Source: Galbitalea soli (GTDB lineage Bacteria; Actinomycetota; Actinomycetes; Actinomycetales; Microbacteriaceae). Taken from it: a DNA stretch of 64,000 bases. A program made the translations under genes and the position numbers. Location: contig NZ_JAAGWZ010000001.1 of the NCBI RefSeq assembly GCF_010686725.1, positions 682,001 through 746,000 of the forward strand. The letters are read 5' to 3'. Within the stretch, counting starts at the first letter, position 1. Each line of letters starts with the position of its first letter. This document shows, piece by piece, positions 42,808 through 51,444 of this stretch. A model generated the notes under the pieces. It was not told the origin of the DNA. It saw only the letters and a list, made by a program, of their open reading frames with translations, and made no database searches.

Positions 42808-43665
42808 CTACAGGAGCGACTTGGTGTGCCAGACCGTCTTGGTCTCGGTGAAGGCGAGGATGCGCTCGAGCGACGGCCCCGGGATCCCGGTCACCGGCGG
42901 CAGCACCCGCATGAGCGTCTCGGCCGCGGCGATCTGCAGATCGACCCACTCCAGCCGCTCCGCTCCTGCCAGATCGAGGGCGTTCACGTCGGCGTGGCTC
43001 GCGAGCCAGGGCGCGAGTTCGGCCGGCGAACCGGTGAGAACATTGACCACTCCGCCCGGTACATCGCTCGTCGCGAGCACCTCGGCGAGCGTGATCGCCG
43101 ACAGGGGCGCCCGCTCGTTGGCGACGACCACGACGGTATTGCCGGCGACCAGAGCCGGAGCGACGACGCTCACGAGACCGAGGAGGCCACCGGCATCCTG
43201 GGGCGCCACGATCGCGACGACGCCGGTCGGCTCGGGCACCGAGATGTTGAAATACGGGCCGCTGACCGCATTGGCGTTGCCCGCCACCTGCACGTACTTG
43301 TCGGCCCAGCCCGCGTACCACACCCAGACGTCGACCGCGGCGTCGACCTGCGCTCCGGCGGCGGCGGTCGAGATCCCCTCGGAGCGGGAGAGCTCGTCCA
43401 CGAACTGGGCGCGACGACCGTCGAGGAGCTCGGCGATGCGATACAGCACCTGGCCGCGGTTGTACCCCGTGGCGGCCGACCAGCGGCCGACGGCCGCGCG
43501 TGCCGCGACGACTGCGTCACGGGCATCCTTTCGACTGGCGAGAGCGGCATTCGCCAGGAAGGCGCCCGACGGACTCACGACCTCGTAGCTGCGACCGCTC
43601 TCGCTGCGCGGGAACGCGCCGCCGATGTAGAGCTTGTAGGTCTTGGGAACGGTGAGGCGGGTCAT
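42808..43665 (-). CDS. Truncated, catalytically dead aldehyde dehydrogenase paralogue
   Basis: A 285-residue protein homologous to the N-terminal, cofactor-binding half of aldehyde dehydrogenases (KLYIGGAFPRSESGRSYEV, GWADKYVQVAGNAN, VVAPALVAGNTVVVVA). It ends before the catalytic domain, so the nucleophilic Cys and general-base Glu are absent, and the usual PWNFP motif reads APQDA. Its ATG overlaps the stop of the full-length ALDH gene (ATGA), which implies coupled translation and suggests a subunit or regulatory role rather than random decay. Confidence 0.85.
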   Translation of the reverse strand: MTRLTVPKTYKLYIGGAFPRSESGRSYEVVSPSGAFLANAALASRKDARDAVVAARAAVGRWSAATGYNRGQVLYRIAELLDGRRAQFVDELSRSEGISTAAAGAQVDAAVDVWVWYAGWADKYVQVAGNANAVSGPYFNISVPEPTGVVAIVAPQDAGGLLGLVSVVAPALVAGNTVVVVANERAPLSAITLAEVLATSDVPGGVVNVLTGSPAELAPWLASHADVNALDLAGAERLEWVDLQIAAAETLMRVLPPVTGIPGPSLERILAFTETKTVWHTKSLL

Positions 43666-45164
43666 TTCTTGAGCTGCTTTCTCGCGGTGGGAGCCGCGAC
43701 GCGCGCGGGCTCGAGCGGGGCGGACGCGAGGTAGGCGGCGAGACCGTGTCGCCCGCCCTCGCGGCCGTAGCCGGACTCCTTGTACCCGCCGAACGGGGAG
43801 GCCGGATCGAAACGATTGAAGGTGTTGGCCCAGATCACGCCGGCACGGAGCGAGTCGGCGACCGCGAGGATGCGCGACCCCTTGTCGCTCCAGATGCCGG
43901 CCGAGAGCCCGTAGGGCGTGTTGTTGGCCTTGGCGATCGCCTCCGCCGGGGTGCGGAAGGTGAGCACCGAGAGCACCGGACCGAAGATCTCTTCGCGCGC
44001 GATCGTCGAACTCGTCGTGACGCCCGTGAAGATCGTGGGCGCGAACCAGAACCCGGCCTCGGGAATCGCGCACGGTGCCGTCCACCGCTCGGCCCCCTCC
44101 GCCTCGCCCACGTCGCTGAGCCGGCGGATTCGCTCGAGCTGCTCGCGCGAGTTGATCGCACCGATGTCGGTGTTCTTGTCGAGCGGGTCGCCGAGTCGCA
44201 GCGTAGAGAGGCGGGCCTTCAGCCGGTCGACGACCTCGTCGTGGATGTTCTCCTGCACCAGCAGGCGCGAGCCCGCGCAGCAGACATGCCCCTGGTTGAA
44301 GAAGATGCCGTTCACGATCCCCTCGATCGCCTGGTCGAGCGGCGCGTCATCGAAGACGATGTTCGCCGCCTTCCCGCCGAGCTCGAGGGTGAGCTTCTTG
44401 CCCGTTCCCGCCGTCGAGCGGGCGATCGCGCGACCGACGGCCGTCGATCCCGTGAACGCCACCTTGTCGACGTCGGTGTGATTCACGAGCGCCGCGCCCG
44501 TATCGCCCGCGCCCGTGACGATGTTCACCACTCCCGCGGGAAGCTCCGCCTGCTGCAGGATCTCCGCGAAAATCAGCGCGGACAGCGGCGTCGTCTCCGC
44601 GGGCTTGATCACGACCGTGTTCCCCGCGGCGAGCGCGGGGGCGATCTTCCAGGCGAGCATGAGGAGCGGGAAGTTCCACGGGATGACCTGCGCAGCCACC
44701 CCGAGCGCCCGCGGGTTCGCGCCGAGCCCGGCGTAGTCCAGCTTGTCGGCCCAGCCGGCGTAGTAGAAGAACCAGGCGGCGACGAGGGGCACGTCCACAT
44801 CGCGGGACTCCTTGATCGGCTTCCCGTTGTCGAGGCTTTCCGCGACGGCGAGTTCCCGCGCGCGCTCCTGCACGAGCCGCGCGATGCGGAACAGGTACTT
44901 GCCGCGGTCTGCGCCGGACATCCGCGACCAGCTGCGCTCGTAGGCGCGACGCGCCGCGGCGACGGCGAGGTCGACGTCATGCGCGTTCGCGTTCGCGACC
45001 TGAGCGATGTGCTTCTCGGTCGCGGGTGAGATCGTCGCGAACGGGGTGCCGTGCCCCTCGGTGAACTCCCCGTCGATGAAGAGGCCGTAGGAGTCGCGGA
45101 GGTGGAGGATCGAGGTCGACTCGGGCGCGGGAGCGTAGTCGAGGAAGCGGTCGGGTGCGGTCAT
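43662..45164 (-). CDS. Aldehyde dehydrogenase
   Basis: A 500-residue NAD(P)-dependent aldehyde dehydrogenase. All hallmarks are present: VIPWNFPLLML, GNTVVIKPAE, FTGSTAVGRAIA, LELGGKAANIVF with the general-base Glu, and FNQGHVCCAGSRL with the nucleophile Cys. It is the second gene of an operon behind deoC (2-bp gap). In that context it most simply oxidises the acetaldehyde made by DeoC from deoxyribose 5-phosphate; this role is inferred from position. Confidence 0.94.
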   Translation of the reverse strand: MTAPDRFLDYAPAPESTSILHLRDSYGLFIDGEFTEGHGTPFATISPATEKHIAQVANANAHDVDLAVAAARRAYERSWSRMSGADRGKYLFRIARLVQERARELAVAESLDNGKPIKESRDVDVPLVAAWFFYYAGWADKLDYAGLGANPRALGVAAQVIPWNFPLLMLAWKIAPALAAGNTVVIKPAETTPLSALIFAEILQQAELPAGVVNIVTGAGDTGAALVNHTDVDKVAFTGSTAVGRAIARSTAGTGKKLTLELGGKAANIVFDDAPLDQAIEGIVNGIFFNQGHVCCAGSRLLVQENIHDEVVDRLKARLSTLRLGDPLDKNTDIGAINSREQLERIRRLSDVGEAEGAERWTAPCAIPEAGFWFAPTIFTGVTTSSTIAREEIFGPVLSVLTFRTPAEAIAKANNTPYGLSAGIWSDKGSRILAVADSLRAGVIWANTFNRFDPASPFGGYKESGYGREGGRHGLAAYLASAPLEPARVAAPTARKQLKK

Positions 45165-45166
45165 GG

Positions 45167-46213
45167 TCAGTCCACCGTTACGTAGTCGGGGCCGCTGTAG
45201 TGGCCGGTCGTCAGCTTCTGCCGCTGGAGCAGCACGTCATTGAGCAGGCTCGACGCGCCGAAGCGGAAGAGCGACGGCGTGAGCCACTCCTCCCCCGCGG
45301 TCTCGGCGACGGTGACGAGGTACTTGATCGCGTCTTTCGAGGTGCGGATCCCGCCCGCCGGCTTCACGCCGATGCGCTCCCCGGTGAGGCGATACCAGTC
45401 GCGCACCACCTCCAGCATCAGGAGGGTGACCGGCAGCGTGGCGGCGGGGGCGACCTTGCCGGTCGAGGTCTTGATGAAGTCGCCGCCCGCGAGGATCGCG
45501 AGCCAGGATGCCCGGCGCACGTTGTCGTAGGTGTTCAGCTCCCCGGTCTCGAGGATCACCTTCAGGTGCGCGTAGCTGCCGTCCGCGCGGCGGCACGCCT
45601 CCTTGACCGCGACGATCTGGTCGAACACGAGCCCGACCCGACCCGAGAGGAACGCGCCGCGGTCGATCACCATGTCGATCTCGTCGGCCCCCGCGGCGAC
45701 CGCCTCACGCGTGTCGGCGAGCTTGACGGCGAGCGACGCTCGGCCACTGGGGAACGCGGTCGCGACCGCGGCGACGTTCACCCCGTCGTCGCGGCCGGCC
45801 GAGTGCGCGGCGCCCAGAGCGCGGACGGCGTCAGGGACCATGTCGCCGTACACGCACACGGCCGCGACCCGGGGTGTCGTCGGGTCCGTGGCGTCGGGCG
45901 TGAGGGCCTTCGCGACGAGCGAGCGCACCTTGCCGGGGGTGTCGGCGCCCTCGAGGGTCGTGAGGTCGATCATCCGGATGATCGTGTCGAGTGCCCACGC
46001 CTTGGAGCTGGTCTTGATCGAGCGTGTGCCGAGCCCGGCGGCGCGAGCCTCGAGGCCCACGGCGTCGACGCCGGGCAGTCCCTCGAGGTGCAGGCGCAGG
46101 CTCTTCTCGGTGAGGTCTCCGCCGATGGTCTGGATGGCGCGTTCGGCCGGAGCGAGCACGGTCGGCGCGTCGGCGGTCGTTACTGATGCGGTGGGCGCGG
46201 TGGCGCTGGTCAC
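45167..46213 (-). CDS. deoC: Deoxyribose-phosphate aldolase
   Basis: A 348-residue class I aldolase that splits 2-deoxy-D-ribose 5-phosphate to acetaldehyde and glyceraldehyde 3-phosphate. The Schiff-base lysine is in FIKTSTGK, and a second active lysine lies in VKPAGGIRTS; the DEIDMVIDRGAF strand is also diagnostic. It is about 90 residues longer than E. coli DeoC, a long form common in Actinobacteria. GTG 46213 is preferred because AGGGAG lies 5 nt upstream; GTG 46234 would add seven residues. It heads the deoC-ALDH-ALDH-like operon. Confidence 0.93.
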   Translation of the reverse strand: MTSATAPTASVTTADAPTVLAPAERAIQTIGGDLTEKSLRLHLEGLPGVDAVGLEARAAGLGTRSIKTSSKAWALDTIIRMIDLTTLEGADTPGKVRSLVAKALTPDATDPTTPRVAAVCVYGDMVPDAVRALGAAHSAGRDDGVNVAAVATAFPSGRASLAVKLADTREAVAAGADEIDMVIDRGAFLSGRVGLVFDQIVAVKEACRRADGSYAHLKVILETGELNTYDNVRRASWLAILAGGDFIKTSTGKVAPAATLPVTLLMLEVVRDWYRLTGERIGVKPAGGIRTSKDAIKYLVTVAETAGEEWLTPSLFRFGASSLLNDVLLQRQKLTTGHYSGPDYVTVD

Positions 46214-46288
46214 GAGTACTCCCTGGTTGTGCACGGCGTCGGGGCGGGGTGTGCTCGCCCGCGACCAAACGAGCCTATGCCCATTGGC

Positions 46289-46783
46289 TCAGCGGCGTGG
46301 CTGTGCACGCGCCTCGTCTCGGAACGCGCGCCAGATCCCGCCCCACTCCGCCTCCCAGTTCGCCCAGCTCACGGGCCGGCCACGCAGCAGCTCCGCGAGC
46401 GCCTCCAGGTTGGTGCGCCACCAGGCGACGGTCGTCGCGCTCAGTCGGGGTTCGAGCTCGACCTCGAGCGTCAGGTCGAGCCGGGTGCGTCGGGGTTCCG
46501 CCGGGGCGAGGGCGGGCAGCGCGGTGAGGCCGAAGCGGAGCACCCCGATGCCATCGGTCCGGATGACCAGCACCCCCGGCGCGTCCAGCCGCTCGATCTC
46601 CCCCACCGTGTGGCGCACCGCCGAGTCGCCGTACCAGTCCAGCACGTAGTCACCGCCGACACGCGCGTCGATCCGTGCTCGGGCGAGCCAGCCCTCGACG
46701 AGGGTCTCGTCGGTGAGCGCATCCCAGACGATGGACCGTGGGAACGGGTATTCGCGACTGAATCGCAGCTCCTCCAGGGGCAC
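46289..46783 (-). CDS. SRPBCC (AHSA1-like) domain protein
   Basis: A 164-residue START/Bet v1-like protein. The AHSA1 pattern appears as FSREYPFPRSIVWDALTDETLVEGWL near the N-terminus (key part IVWDALTDETLVEGWL), followed by alternating strands and the long C-terminal helix containing WWRTNLEALAELLRG. Such domains bind hydrophobic ligands. The start is GTG 46783, supported by TACACT 6 nt upstream. It is divergent from the ROK kinase gene. Confidence 0.83.
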   Translation of the reverse strand: MPLEELRFSREYPFPRSIVWDALTDETLVEGWLARARIDARVGGDYVLDWYGDSAVRHTVGEIERLDAPGVLVIRTDGIGVLRFGLTALPALAPAEPRRTRLDLTLEVELEPRLSATTVAWWRTNLEALAELLRGRPVSWANWEAEWGGIWRAFRDEARAQPRR

Positions 46784-46789
46784 AGGGCC

Positions 46790-46795
46790 AGTGTA
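46790..46795 (-). promoter_or_regulatory. -10 element TACACT of the SRPBCC gene
   Basis: TACACT ends 6 nt before GTG 46783, leaderless spacing. Confidence 0.45.
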
Positions 46796-46840
46796 GGCCG
46801 ACGCCCCCGCGCGGGGGCGAGAGGGGGCGCGCGGCTCCAC

Positions 46841-46846
46841 TACTCT
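46841..46846 (+). promoter_or_regulatory. -10 element TACTCT of the ROK kinase gene
   Basis: TACTCT ends 7 nt before the ATG at 46854. Confidence 0.5.
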
Positions 46847-46853
46847 GGGTGGC

Positions 46854-47780
46854 ATGAGTCTCGCCCTGGCCGTCGATTTCGGTGGCACGAAAGTTGAAGC
46901 AGCCCTCGTCGACGACGCCGGCGTCGTCCTTCCCGGGTCGCGATTCCGTTCGCCCACCGGCCCGACCGCGAGCTCAGAGGCACTCGCCGCGGCGGTCGAC
47001 GAGGTCGTGACCGCGGCACTCGCCGCCCGCCCGGACGGTGTGGAACTTCTCGGCGCCGGCATCGGCAGCGCGGGGCCGATCAACGTGGCCGCTGGTCGCA
47101 TCAGCCCGCTCAACGTCGCCGCGTGGCGCGAGTATCCCCTGCTCGACCAGGTGCGGTCGCACCTGCCCGGACTCCCCGCCGTCTTGCGCATGGATGGTCT
47201 GTGCATCACGCTCGCCGAGCACTGGGTCGGCGCCGCGCAGGGCGAGTCGAACGTCATGGGCATGATCGTCTCCACCGGCGTGGGCGGCGGCCTCATTCTG
47301 AACGGGCTCACGGTGCCCGGTCCCACCGGTAACGCGGGGCACATCGGGCACGTCGAGGTCGGCGGCTTCGACGTGCGCTGCAAGTGCGGCGGCATCGGCT
47401 GCGTGGAGGCCGTCGCCTCCGGACCGCGGACGGTGGAGTGGGCGCAGCAGCAGGGTTTCGCCGGGACCACCGGCGAAGACATCGCCACCGCCTACGCGGC
47501 GGGTGACCCGATCGCGATCGCCGCGGTGCGGCGCGCGGGGCGGGCGATCGGCCAGGCGATCGGCTCGACGACCGCGGTCGACGACCTCGACGTCGTCGCG
47601 ATCGGAGGCGGGTTCTCGCACGTCACGCCGGACCTGTTCACGATCATCCGCGAGACCATCCAGGAGCGCGCGGCGTTCCCGTTCGTCGCCAAGGTGCGCG
47701 TGGTGCCGTCGGGCCTCTCGGGCGACGGTCCGCTCATCGGCGCGGCAGCGCTCATCCACCAGCCGGAACTGCTGGGCTGA
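46854..47780 (+). CDS. ROK family sugar kinase (glucokinase-like)
   Basis: A 308-residue ATP-dependent hexokinase-type protein. The phosphate-1 loop is AVDFGGTKVEAAL, the catalytic loop region holds GNAGHIGHVEV, and the ROK zinc motif is CKCGGIGCVEAVASG with its three cysteines and histidine. There is no DNA-binding domain, so this is a kinase rather than a ROK repressor. Glucose or N-acetylhexosamines are the likely substrates. The 3' end overlaps the convergent MFS gene by 29 bp. Confidence 0.92.
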   Translation: MSLALAVDFGGTKVEAALVDDAGVVLPGSRFRSPTGPTASSEALAAAVDEVVTAALAARPDGVELLGAGIGSAGPINVAAGRISPLNVAAWREYPLLDQVRSHLPGLPAVLRMDGLCITLAEHWVGAAQGESNVMGMIVSTGVGGGLILNGLTVPGPTGNAGHIGHVEVGGFDVRCKCGGIGCVEAVASGPRTVEWAQQQGFAGTTGEDIATAYAAGDPIAIAAVRRAGRAIGQAIGSTTAVDDLDVVAIGGGFSHVTPDLFTIIRETIQERAAFPFVAKVRVVPSGLSGDGPLIGAAALIHQPELLG

Positions 47781-49020
47781 CGCCCGCGAGCTCGTCCTCC
47801 ACGAAGCGGGGGCGCGCCACCAGGATCGCGGGCACCACGCCGAGAGCGCTCAGCACCAGGAGCACGACGAGCGGCGTGATCCACTCCCCCGTCGCCTGGT
47901 GCAGCGCTCCGACGAGGAACGGACCGAGCGCCGCGATCAGGTAACCGATCGACTGCACGAAGCCGCTGAGGGCGACGGAACCGGCGTGGGTGCGCGTGCG
48001 GGCGTTGATGAGCACGAGGGCGAGCGGGAAGAGCAGCGGACCGAGGCCGCCCAGCACCACCCACAGCACGATGCCCCGCGTGGGCAGCAGGATGAGTCCC
48101 AAGTGACCCACGACGAGCAGTGCGACCCCGGTGAAGACGAGTGGCGCGACCGAGCGCATCCGCTCGGCCAGGATCGGCACCACGAGCGCGGCGGGGAACC
48201 CCATGATCGCGAACAGGGCGAGCAGACTGCCCGCGACGGCCGGCGAGACCTGCGAGCGCTCCACGAGGATGCTCGGCAGCCAGGCGAACAGCGCGTAGGC
48301 GTTGAGCCCCGCGAGCGCGAACACCCCCGCGATCCCCCAGGCGACACTGGACCGCCACACGCGCAGGCCGGCGTGCTCGACGGAGCTCGCGGCGGCATCG
48401 CCCTGCGCCCCGCGAGAGCGGCGCACGACCAGAGCGGCCCACGGCAGTGCCGCGGGAATGACCAGCACGAGCCACACGAGGAGCGAGACGCGCCAGCCCG
48501 CGGCGTCGCTCACGGGCGCGGCCGCGAGTGCCGGGAGCGCGGTGCTGACCGACATCAGGGTCGTGTAGAGAGTGGTCACGAGCCCGATCCGGTCGGGGAA
48601 GTAGCGCTTGACGAGGGGCGGCAGCAGGATGTTCGTCACCCCGACGCCCGCGAAGATCACGCCGGTGCCGGCCACCAGCACCGCCGCGTCGGTCGCGAGC
48701 ACGCGCGCCGCATCGCCCGCGATCATCGCGAGCACCGACACGAGGAGTCCGCGCTCCAGCCCGAGACGCCGCGCGACCCAGGGCCCGACCACCCCGCTCA
48801 GCGAGAAGATCACGGGCGGCGCCGAGCCGATGACCCCGACGAGGAGCGCCCCGAGCGGCACGTCGGCCGAGATCTGCGTGACGATCGGCGAGATCGCGGC
48901 GACCGCGGTCCGCAGGTTCAGCGCGACGAGCAGGATCCCCAGGAGAGCCGCGGTGCGGCCTGCCCACAGGGGCGCGGGGCTGGGAGATTCCGCGGCCGGG
49001 GCGGATCGGTCGGCGGGCAC
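47752..49020 (-). CDS. MFS transporter, CynX/NimT type
   Basis: A 422-residue permease with 12 predicted helices. LVALNLRTAVAAISPIVTQI in the first helix is typical of the CynX/NimT (cyanate and 2-nitroimidazole) group of MFS proteins, and the GVVGPWVARRLGLERGL loop is the MFS signature between helices 2 and 3. Substrate unknown. The start is GTG 49020 with TAGGAT 6 nt upstream. It is divergent from the hypothetical gene at 49059. Confidence 0.9.
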   Translation of the reverse strand: MPADRSAPAAESPSPAPLWAGRTAALLGILLVALNLRTAVAAISPIVTQISADVPLGALLVGVIGSAPPVIFSLSGVVGPWVARRLGLERGLLVSVLAMIAGDAARVLATDAAVLVAGTGVIFAGVGVTNILLPPLVKRYFPDRIGLVTTLYTTLMSVSTALPALAAAPVSDAAGWRVSLLVWLVLVIPAALPWAALVVRRSRGAQGDAAASSVEHAGLRVWRSSVAWGIAGVFALAGLNAYALFAWLPSILVERSQVSPAVAGSLLALFAIMGFPAALVVPILAERMRSVAPLVFTGVALLVVGHLGLILLPTRGIVLWVVLGGLGPLLFPLALVLINARTRTHAGSVALSGFVQSIGYLIAALGPFLVGALHQATGEWITPLVVLLVLSALGVVPAILVARPRFVEDELAGVSPAVPAGG

Positions 49021-49026
49021 GGTCCC

Positions 49027-49032
49027 ATCCTA
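49027..49032 (-). promoter_or_regulatory. -10 element TAGGAT of the CynX-type MFS gene
   Basis: TAGGAT ends 6 nt before GTG 49020. Confidence 0.5.
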
Positions 49033-49040
49033 GGCAGGGC

Positions 49041-49046
49041 TACAGT
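49041..49046 (+). promoter_or_regulatory. -10 element TACAGT of the 49059 gene
   Basis: TACAGT lies 12 nt before the ATG at 49059, with GAAGGGA between, and 9 bp from the oppositely directed TAGGAT promoter. Confidence 0.4.
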
Positions 49047-49058
49047 GAAGGGATCGCC

Positions 49059-49667
49059 ATGGACCTCTCCGACTACCTTCCGCTCAGCCGCCGTCCGGCC
49101 GGCGACGAGGCGACGGTGTCGAGCAACTGGGCGCGACCGCTCGGCGAGCTGCTGCTGCAGATCGCCGACAGCGTCGACGCGGCGGGCGACACGGTTCGCG
49201 AGATCCGCACCGACGCCCCCGGCTCGCCGACCGTCGAGGCGGTCGCCCGCGCGCTCCTCGTCGAGATCGACCGCGGCCCGTGGTGGCGCCGACGCACTGC
49301 CCCGGGGAGCGCGCCCGCAGATGTTGCGGACGAGTCGGGTGCGCGGCTGGCGGAGGCGCTGCGGGACCGTGCGACGACGCGGCTGAGTGGTCATCCGCGC
49401 ACCGCCGTGGGCCTGCTCGGACGCACGCTCGTCGACGGCTGGGAGATCGCGGCGGCCCTCCACACGCCGATCGAGGTAGGTCCCGCGGTCACGGGTGCGG
49501 TGGCGCTCGCCCGCTCGCTCGCCGGACCGTTCGAGGTGCGCGCGGTGGCACGGGCGCGCACCCTCGTCGCGAGCGATCACGGCTGGCGGATCGGGCACGG
49601 TCAGGAGCTCGTGGGCACCGCGGAGGCGATCATCCTGTTCCTGTACGGGCGTCGCGCGGCCGACTGA
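49059..49667 (+). CDS. Hypothetical protein
   Basis: A 202-residue soluble protein. The mid part (SGARLAEALRDRATTRLSGHPRTAVGLLGRTLVDGWEIAAAL) and end (HGWRIGHGQELVGTAEAIILFLYGRRA) recall the C-terminal half of actinobacterial maleylpyruvate isomerase-like (DinB-fold) proteins, for example the piece ELVGTAEAIILFLYGRRA, but the metal-binding histidines of that fold are not evident. I do not assign a function. The start ATG 49059 has a GAAGGGA ribosome-binding site. Confidence 0.7.
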   Translation: MDLSDYLPLSRRPAGDEATVSSNWARPLGELLLQIADSVDAAGDTVREIRTDAPGSPTVEAVARALLVEIDRGPWWRRRTAPGSAPADVADESGARLAEALRDRATTRLSGHPRTAVGLLGRTLVDGWEIAAALHTPIEVGPAVTGAVALARSLAGPFEVRAVARARTLVASDHGWRIGHGQELVGTAEAIILFLYGRRAAD

Positions 49668-49670
49668 CGA

Positions 49671-49686
49671 CGCCCTCGCGAGGGCG
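49671..49686. terminator. Shared hairpin between convergent genes
   Basis: CGCCCT-CGCG-AGGGCG sits between the stop codons of the hypothetical gene and ribF. CTTCTC follows on the plus strand; no good T-tract on either side. Confidence 0.45.
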
Positions 49687-49690
49687 CTTC

Positions 49691-50635
49691 TCAGCGCGCG
49701 GGCGTCAGCCCCAGCAGCGCGCGCACGCGGGCGACGTCATCGCGCATCTGCGCGATCAGGGCGTCGAGCGAGTCGAACTTCGTCATCGAGCGCACGAAGT
49801 CGACGAAGGAGACCTCGATGTCTCGGTCGTACAGGTCGAGCGTCACGTCGAGGAGGTGCGCCTCCACCTGCTTCTGCGGCACCCCGTCGAAGGTGGGGTT
49901 GTTGCCGATCGACACCGCGGCCGCGTACCGGACGCCATCGATCGTGGCCCAGGCGGCGTACACGCCGTCGGCGGGGATGAAGCCCTCGATCGCGGGCGAG
50001 AGATTGGCGGTGGGATAGCCGAGCTCGCGGCCCCGCTTCTGCCCGTGCACGACGACCGAGCGAACCGTCGGCAGACGCCCGAGCAGGGTGGATGCGGCCG
50101 CGACGTCACCCGCGGCGAGCAGCTCGCGGATCCACGTCGACGACGCCCGCCGCTCGCCGCCGACCGTCACGTCATCGATCGTCTCGACCCGGAAACCGCT
50201 GGCATCGCCCCACTCTCGGAGACGATCCACGGTGCCCGCCCCCTTCGCGCCGAAGCGGAAGTCCGAGCCGACGAACACGATCCGCGCGCCGAGCGCCGAG
50301 ACGAGCACGTCCTGCACGAACCGCTCGGGCGGCTGCTCGCTGAAGTGCCGGTCGAAGGCGAGCATGAGTGTTGCATCCACCCCCAGCTCGCCGATGAGCT
50401 CGACCTTCTGGCGGTTGCTGATGAGCGCTTCGGGGCACTTCTCCGGCGCGAGCACCTCGAGCGGGTTACGGTCGAAGGTGACGATGACGGATGCGAGGCC
50501 CTCCCGGCGGGCGGTGCGGGCGAGATCGGCGATCACCGCGCGGTGCCCCGCGTGCACGCCGTCGAACTTGCCGATCGTCACCGCGCTCGGCCCGAAACCG
50601 GCCGGCACGGCGGCGAGGCCGTCAAAGAACCGCAT
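49691..50635 (-). CDS. ribF: Bifunctional riboflavin kinase/FAD synthetase
   Basis: A 314-residue enzyme making FMN from riboflavin and FAD from FMN. The N-terminal adenylyltransferase domain has SAVTIGKFDGVHAGHRAVI (nucleotide-binding GxFDGVHxGH) and the ISNRQKVELIGEL motif. The C-terminal riboflavin kinase domain has HGQKRGRELGYPTANL and ERR-type residues in VEAHLLDVTLDLYDRDIEVSF, notably VEAHLLD. It follows truB and two membrane protein genes with 3-12 bp gaps or overlaps, so all four form one operon. Confidence 0.96.
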   Translation of the reverse strand: MRFFDGLAAVPAGFGPSAVTIGKFDGVHAGHRAVIADLARTARREGLASVIVTFDRNPLEVLAPEKCPEALISNRQKVELIGELGVDATLMLAFDRHFSEQPPERFVQDVLVSALGARIVFVGSDFRFGAKGAGTVDRLREWGDASGFRVETIDDVTVGGERRASSTWIRELLAAGDVAAASTLLGRLPTVRSVVVHGQKRGRELGYPTANLSPAIEGFIPADGVYAAWATIDGVRYAAAVSIGNNPTFDGVPQKQVEAHLLDVTLDLYDRDIEVSFVDFVRSMTKFDSLDALIAQMRDDVARVRALLGLTPAR

Positions 50636-50638
50636 CGC

Positions 50639-51064
50639 CTACGCGTCACTCCGTCCGGGCGCCCGACGGCGCAGCCACAGCATGCCCAGCACCGGGAGAA
50701 CGAGCGGAATGAGGAGGTAACCGATCCCGTAGTACGACCACACCGAGTTGTGCGCGAAGAGATCGGGTCGCACGAGCGAGAGGGTGCCCACGATGAGAAC
50801 CCCCGCGAGCTCGAAACTGATCGTCACCCAGGCCACGCGGTACCAGAAGGTGCCCGGCAGGATGAGCGCCACCGTCGCCAGGATGTACACGACGCTGGAG
50901 ACGGCGGAGAGCGTGATCGCGAGCGGCGCCGAGCTGTACTCGGTGATGATCTGGAACACCGAGCGCGAGGTGGCCCCGATCGCCAGGATCGCGTAGACGG
51001 TGATGAGGACGCGCCCGACGCCGACCGCGCGGGACGACTTCGGGGAGGACGGGGTCGTGGACAT
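50639..51064 (-). CDS. Hypothetical membrane protein between truB and ribF
   Basis: A 141-residue protein with four predicted membrane helices (about 15-35, 44-68, 74-96, 107-127) and a basic C-terminal tail. The start is ATG 51064. Its stop lies 3 bp before the ribF ATG, so it is tightly co-transcribed. I recognise no family; related proteins may exist at this locus in other Microbacteriaceae. Confidence 0.72.
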   Translation of the reverse strand: MSTTPSSPKSSRAVGVGRVLITVYAILAIGATSRSVFQIITEYSSAPLAITLSAVSSVVYILATVALILPGTFWYRVAWVTISFELAGVLIVGTLSLVRPDLFAHNSVWSYYGIGYLLIPLVLPVLGMLWLRRRAPGRSDA

Positions 51065-51075
51065 CGCTCCTAACC

Positions 51076-51444
51076 CTAGGCGATCTGCACGGTCCAGATG
51101 ATGTGCATGCGATAGGCCATCACGGCGATCGCGAGCGACGCCACCCCGAGGATCACCGTGCTCCACCGGTCCCGCTGCAGCAGCGCCCAGACCACGGCGA
51201 TCGGCGGGATCAGCAGGGCCGCCACGAGGTAGATGTAGAACTCCAGCAGGCTGCCCGTCGGGTGGTTGCCCACGAAGGGCGCGACGATGGTGATGACGAG
51301 CTGCGCGATGAGCAGGAGTTCGACGGCGAGGGTCGCTCCCACGGACAGGTCGCCGGGCATCCGCCCCGCCAGCCCCAGCGCGACGCAGAGCAGACCGGCG
51401 AGCAGCGCCGCACCCACCTCCACCCAGGTGAACCACTCGATCAC
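51076..51444 (-). CDS. Hypothetical membrane protein overlapping truB
   Basis: A 122-residue protein with four membrane helices (about 7-26, 32-52, 65-86, 95-113). The start GTG overlaps the truB stop in a GTGA arrangement. Sequence is nearly all hydrophobic with few charged residues. Likely a partner of the next small membrane protein, since both sit between truB and ribF. Function unknown. Confidence 0.72.
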   Translation of the reverse strand: MIEWFTWVEVGAALLAGLLCVALGLAGRMPGDLSVGATLAVELLLIAQLVITIVAPFVGNHPTGSLLEFYIYLVAALLIPPIAVVWALLQRDRWSTVILGVASLAIAVMAYRMHIIWTVQIA

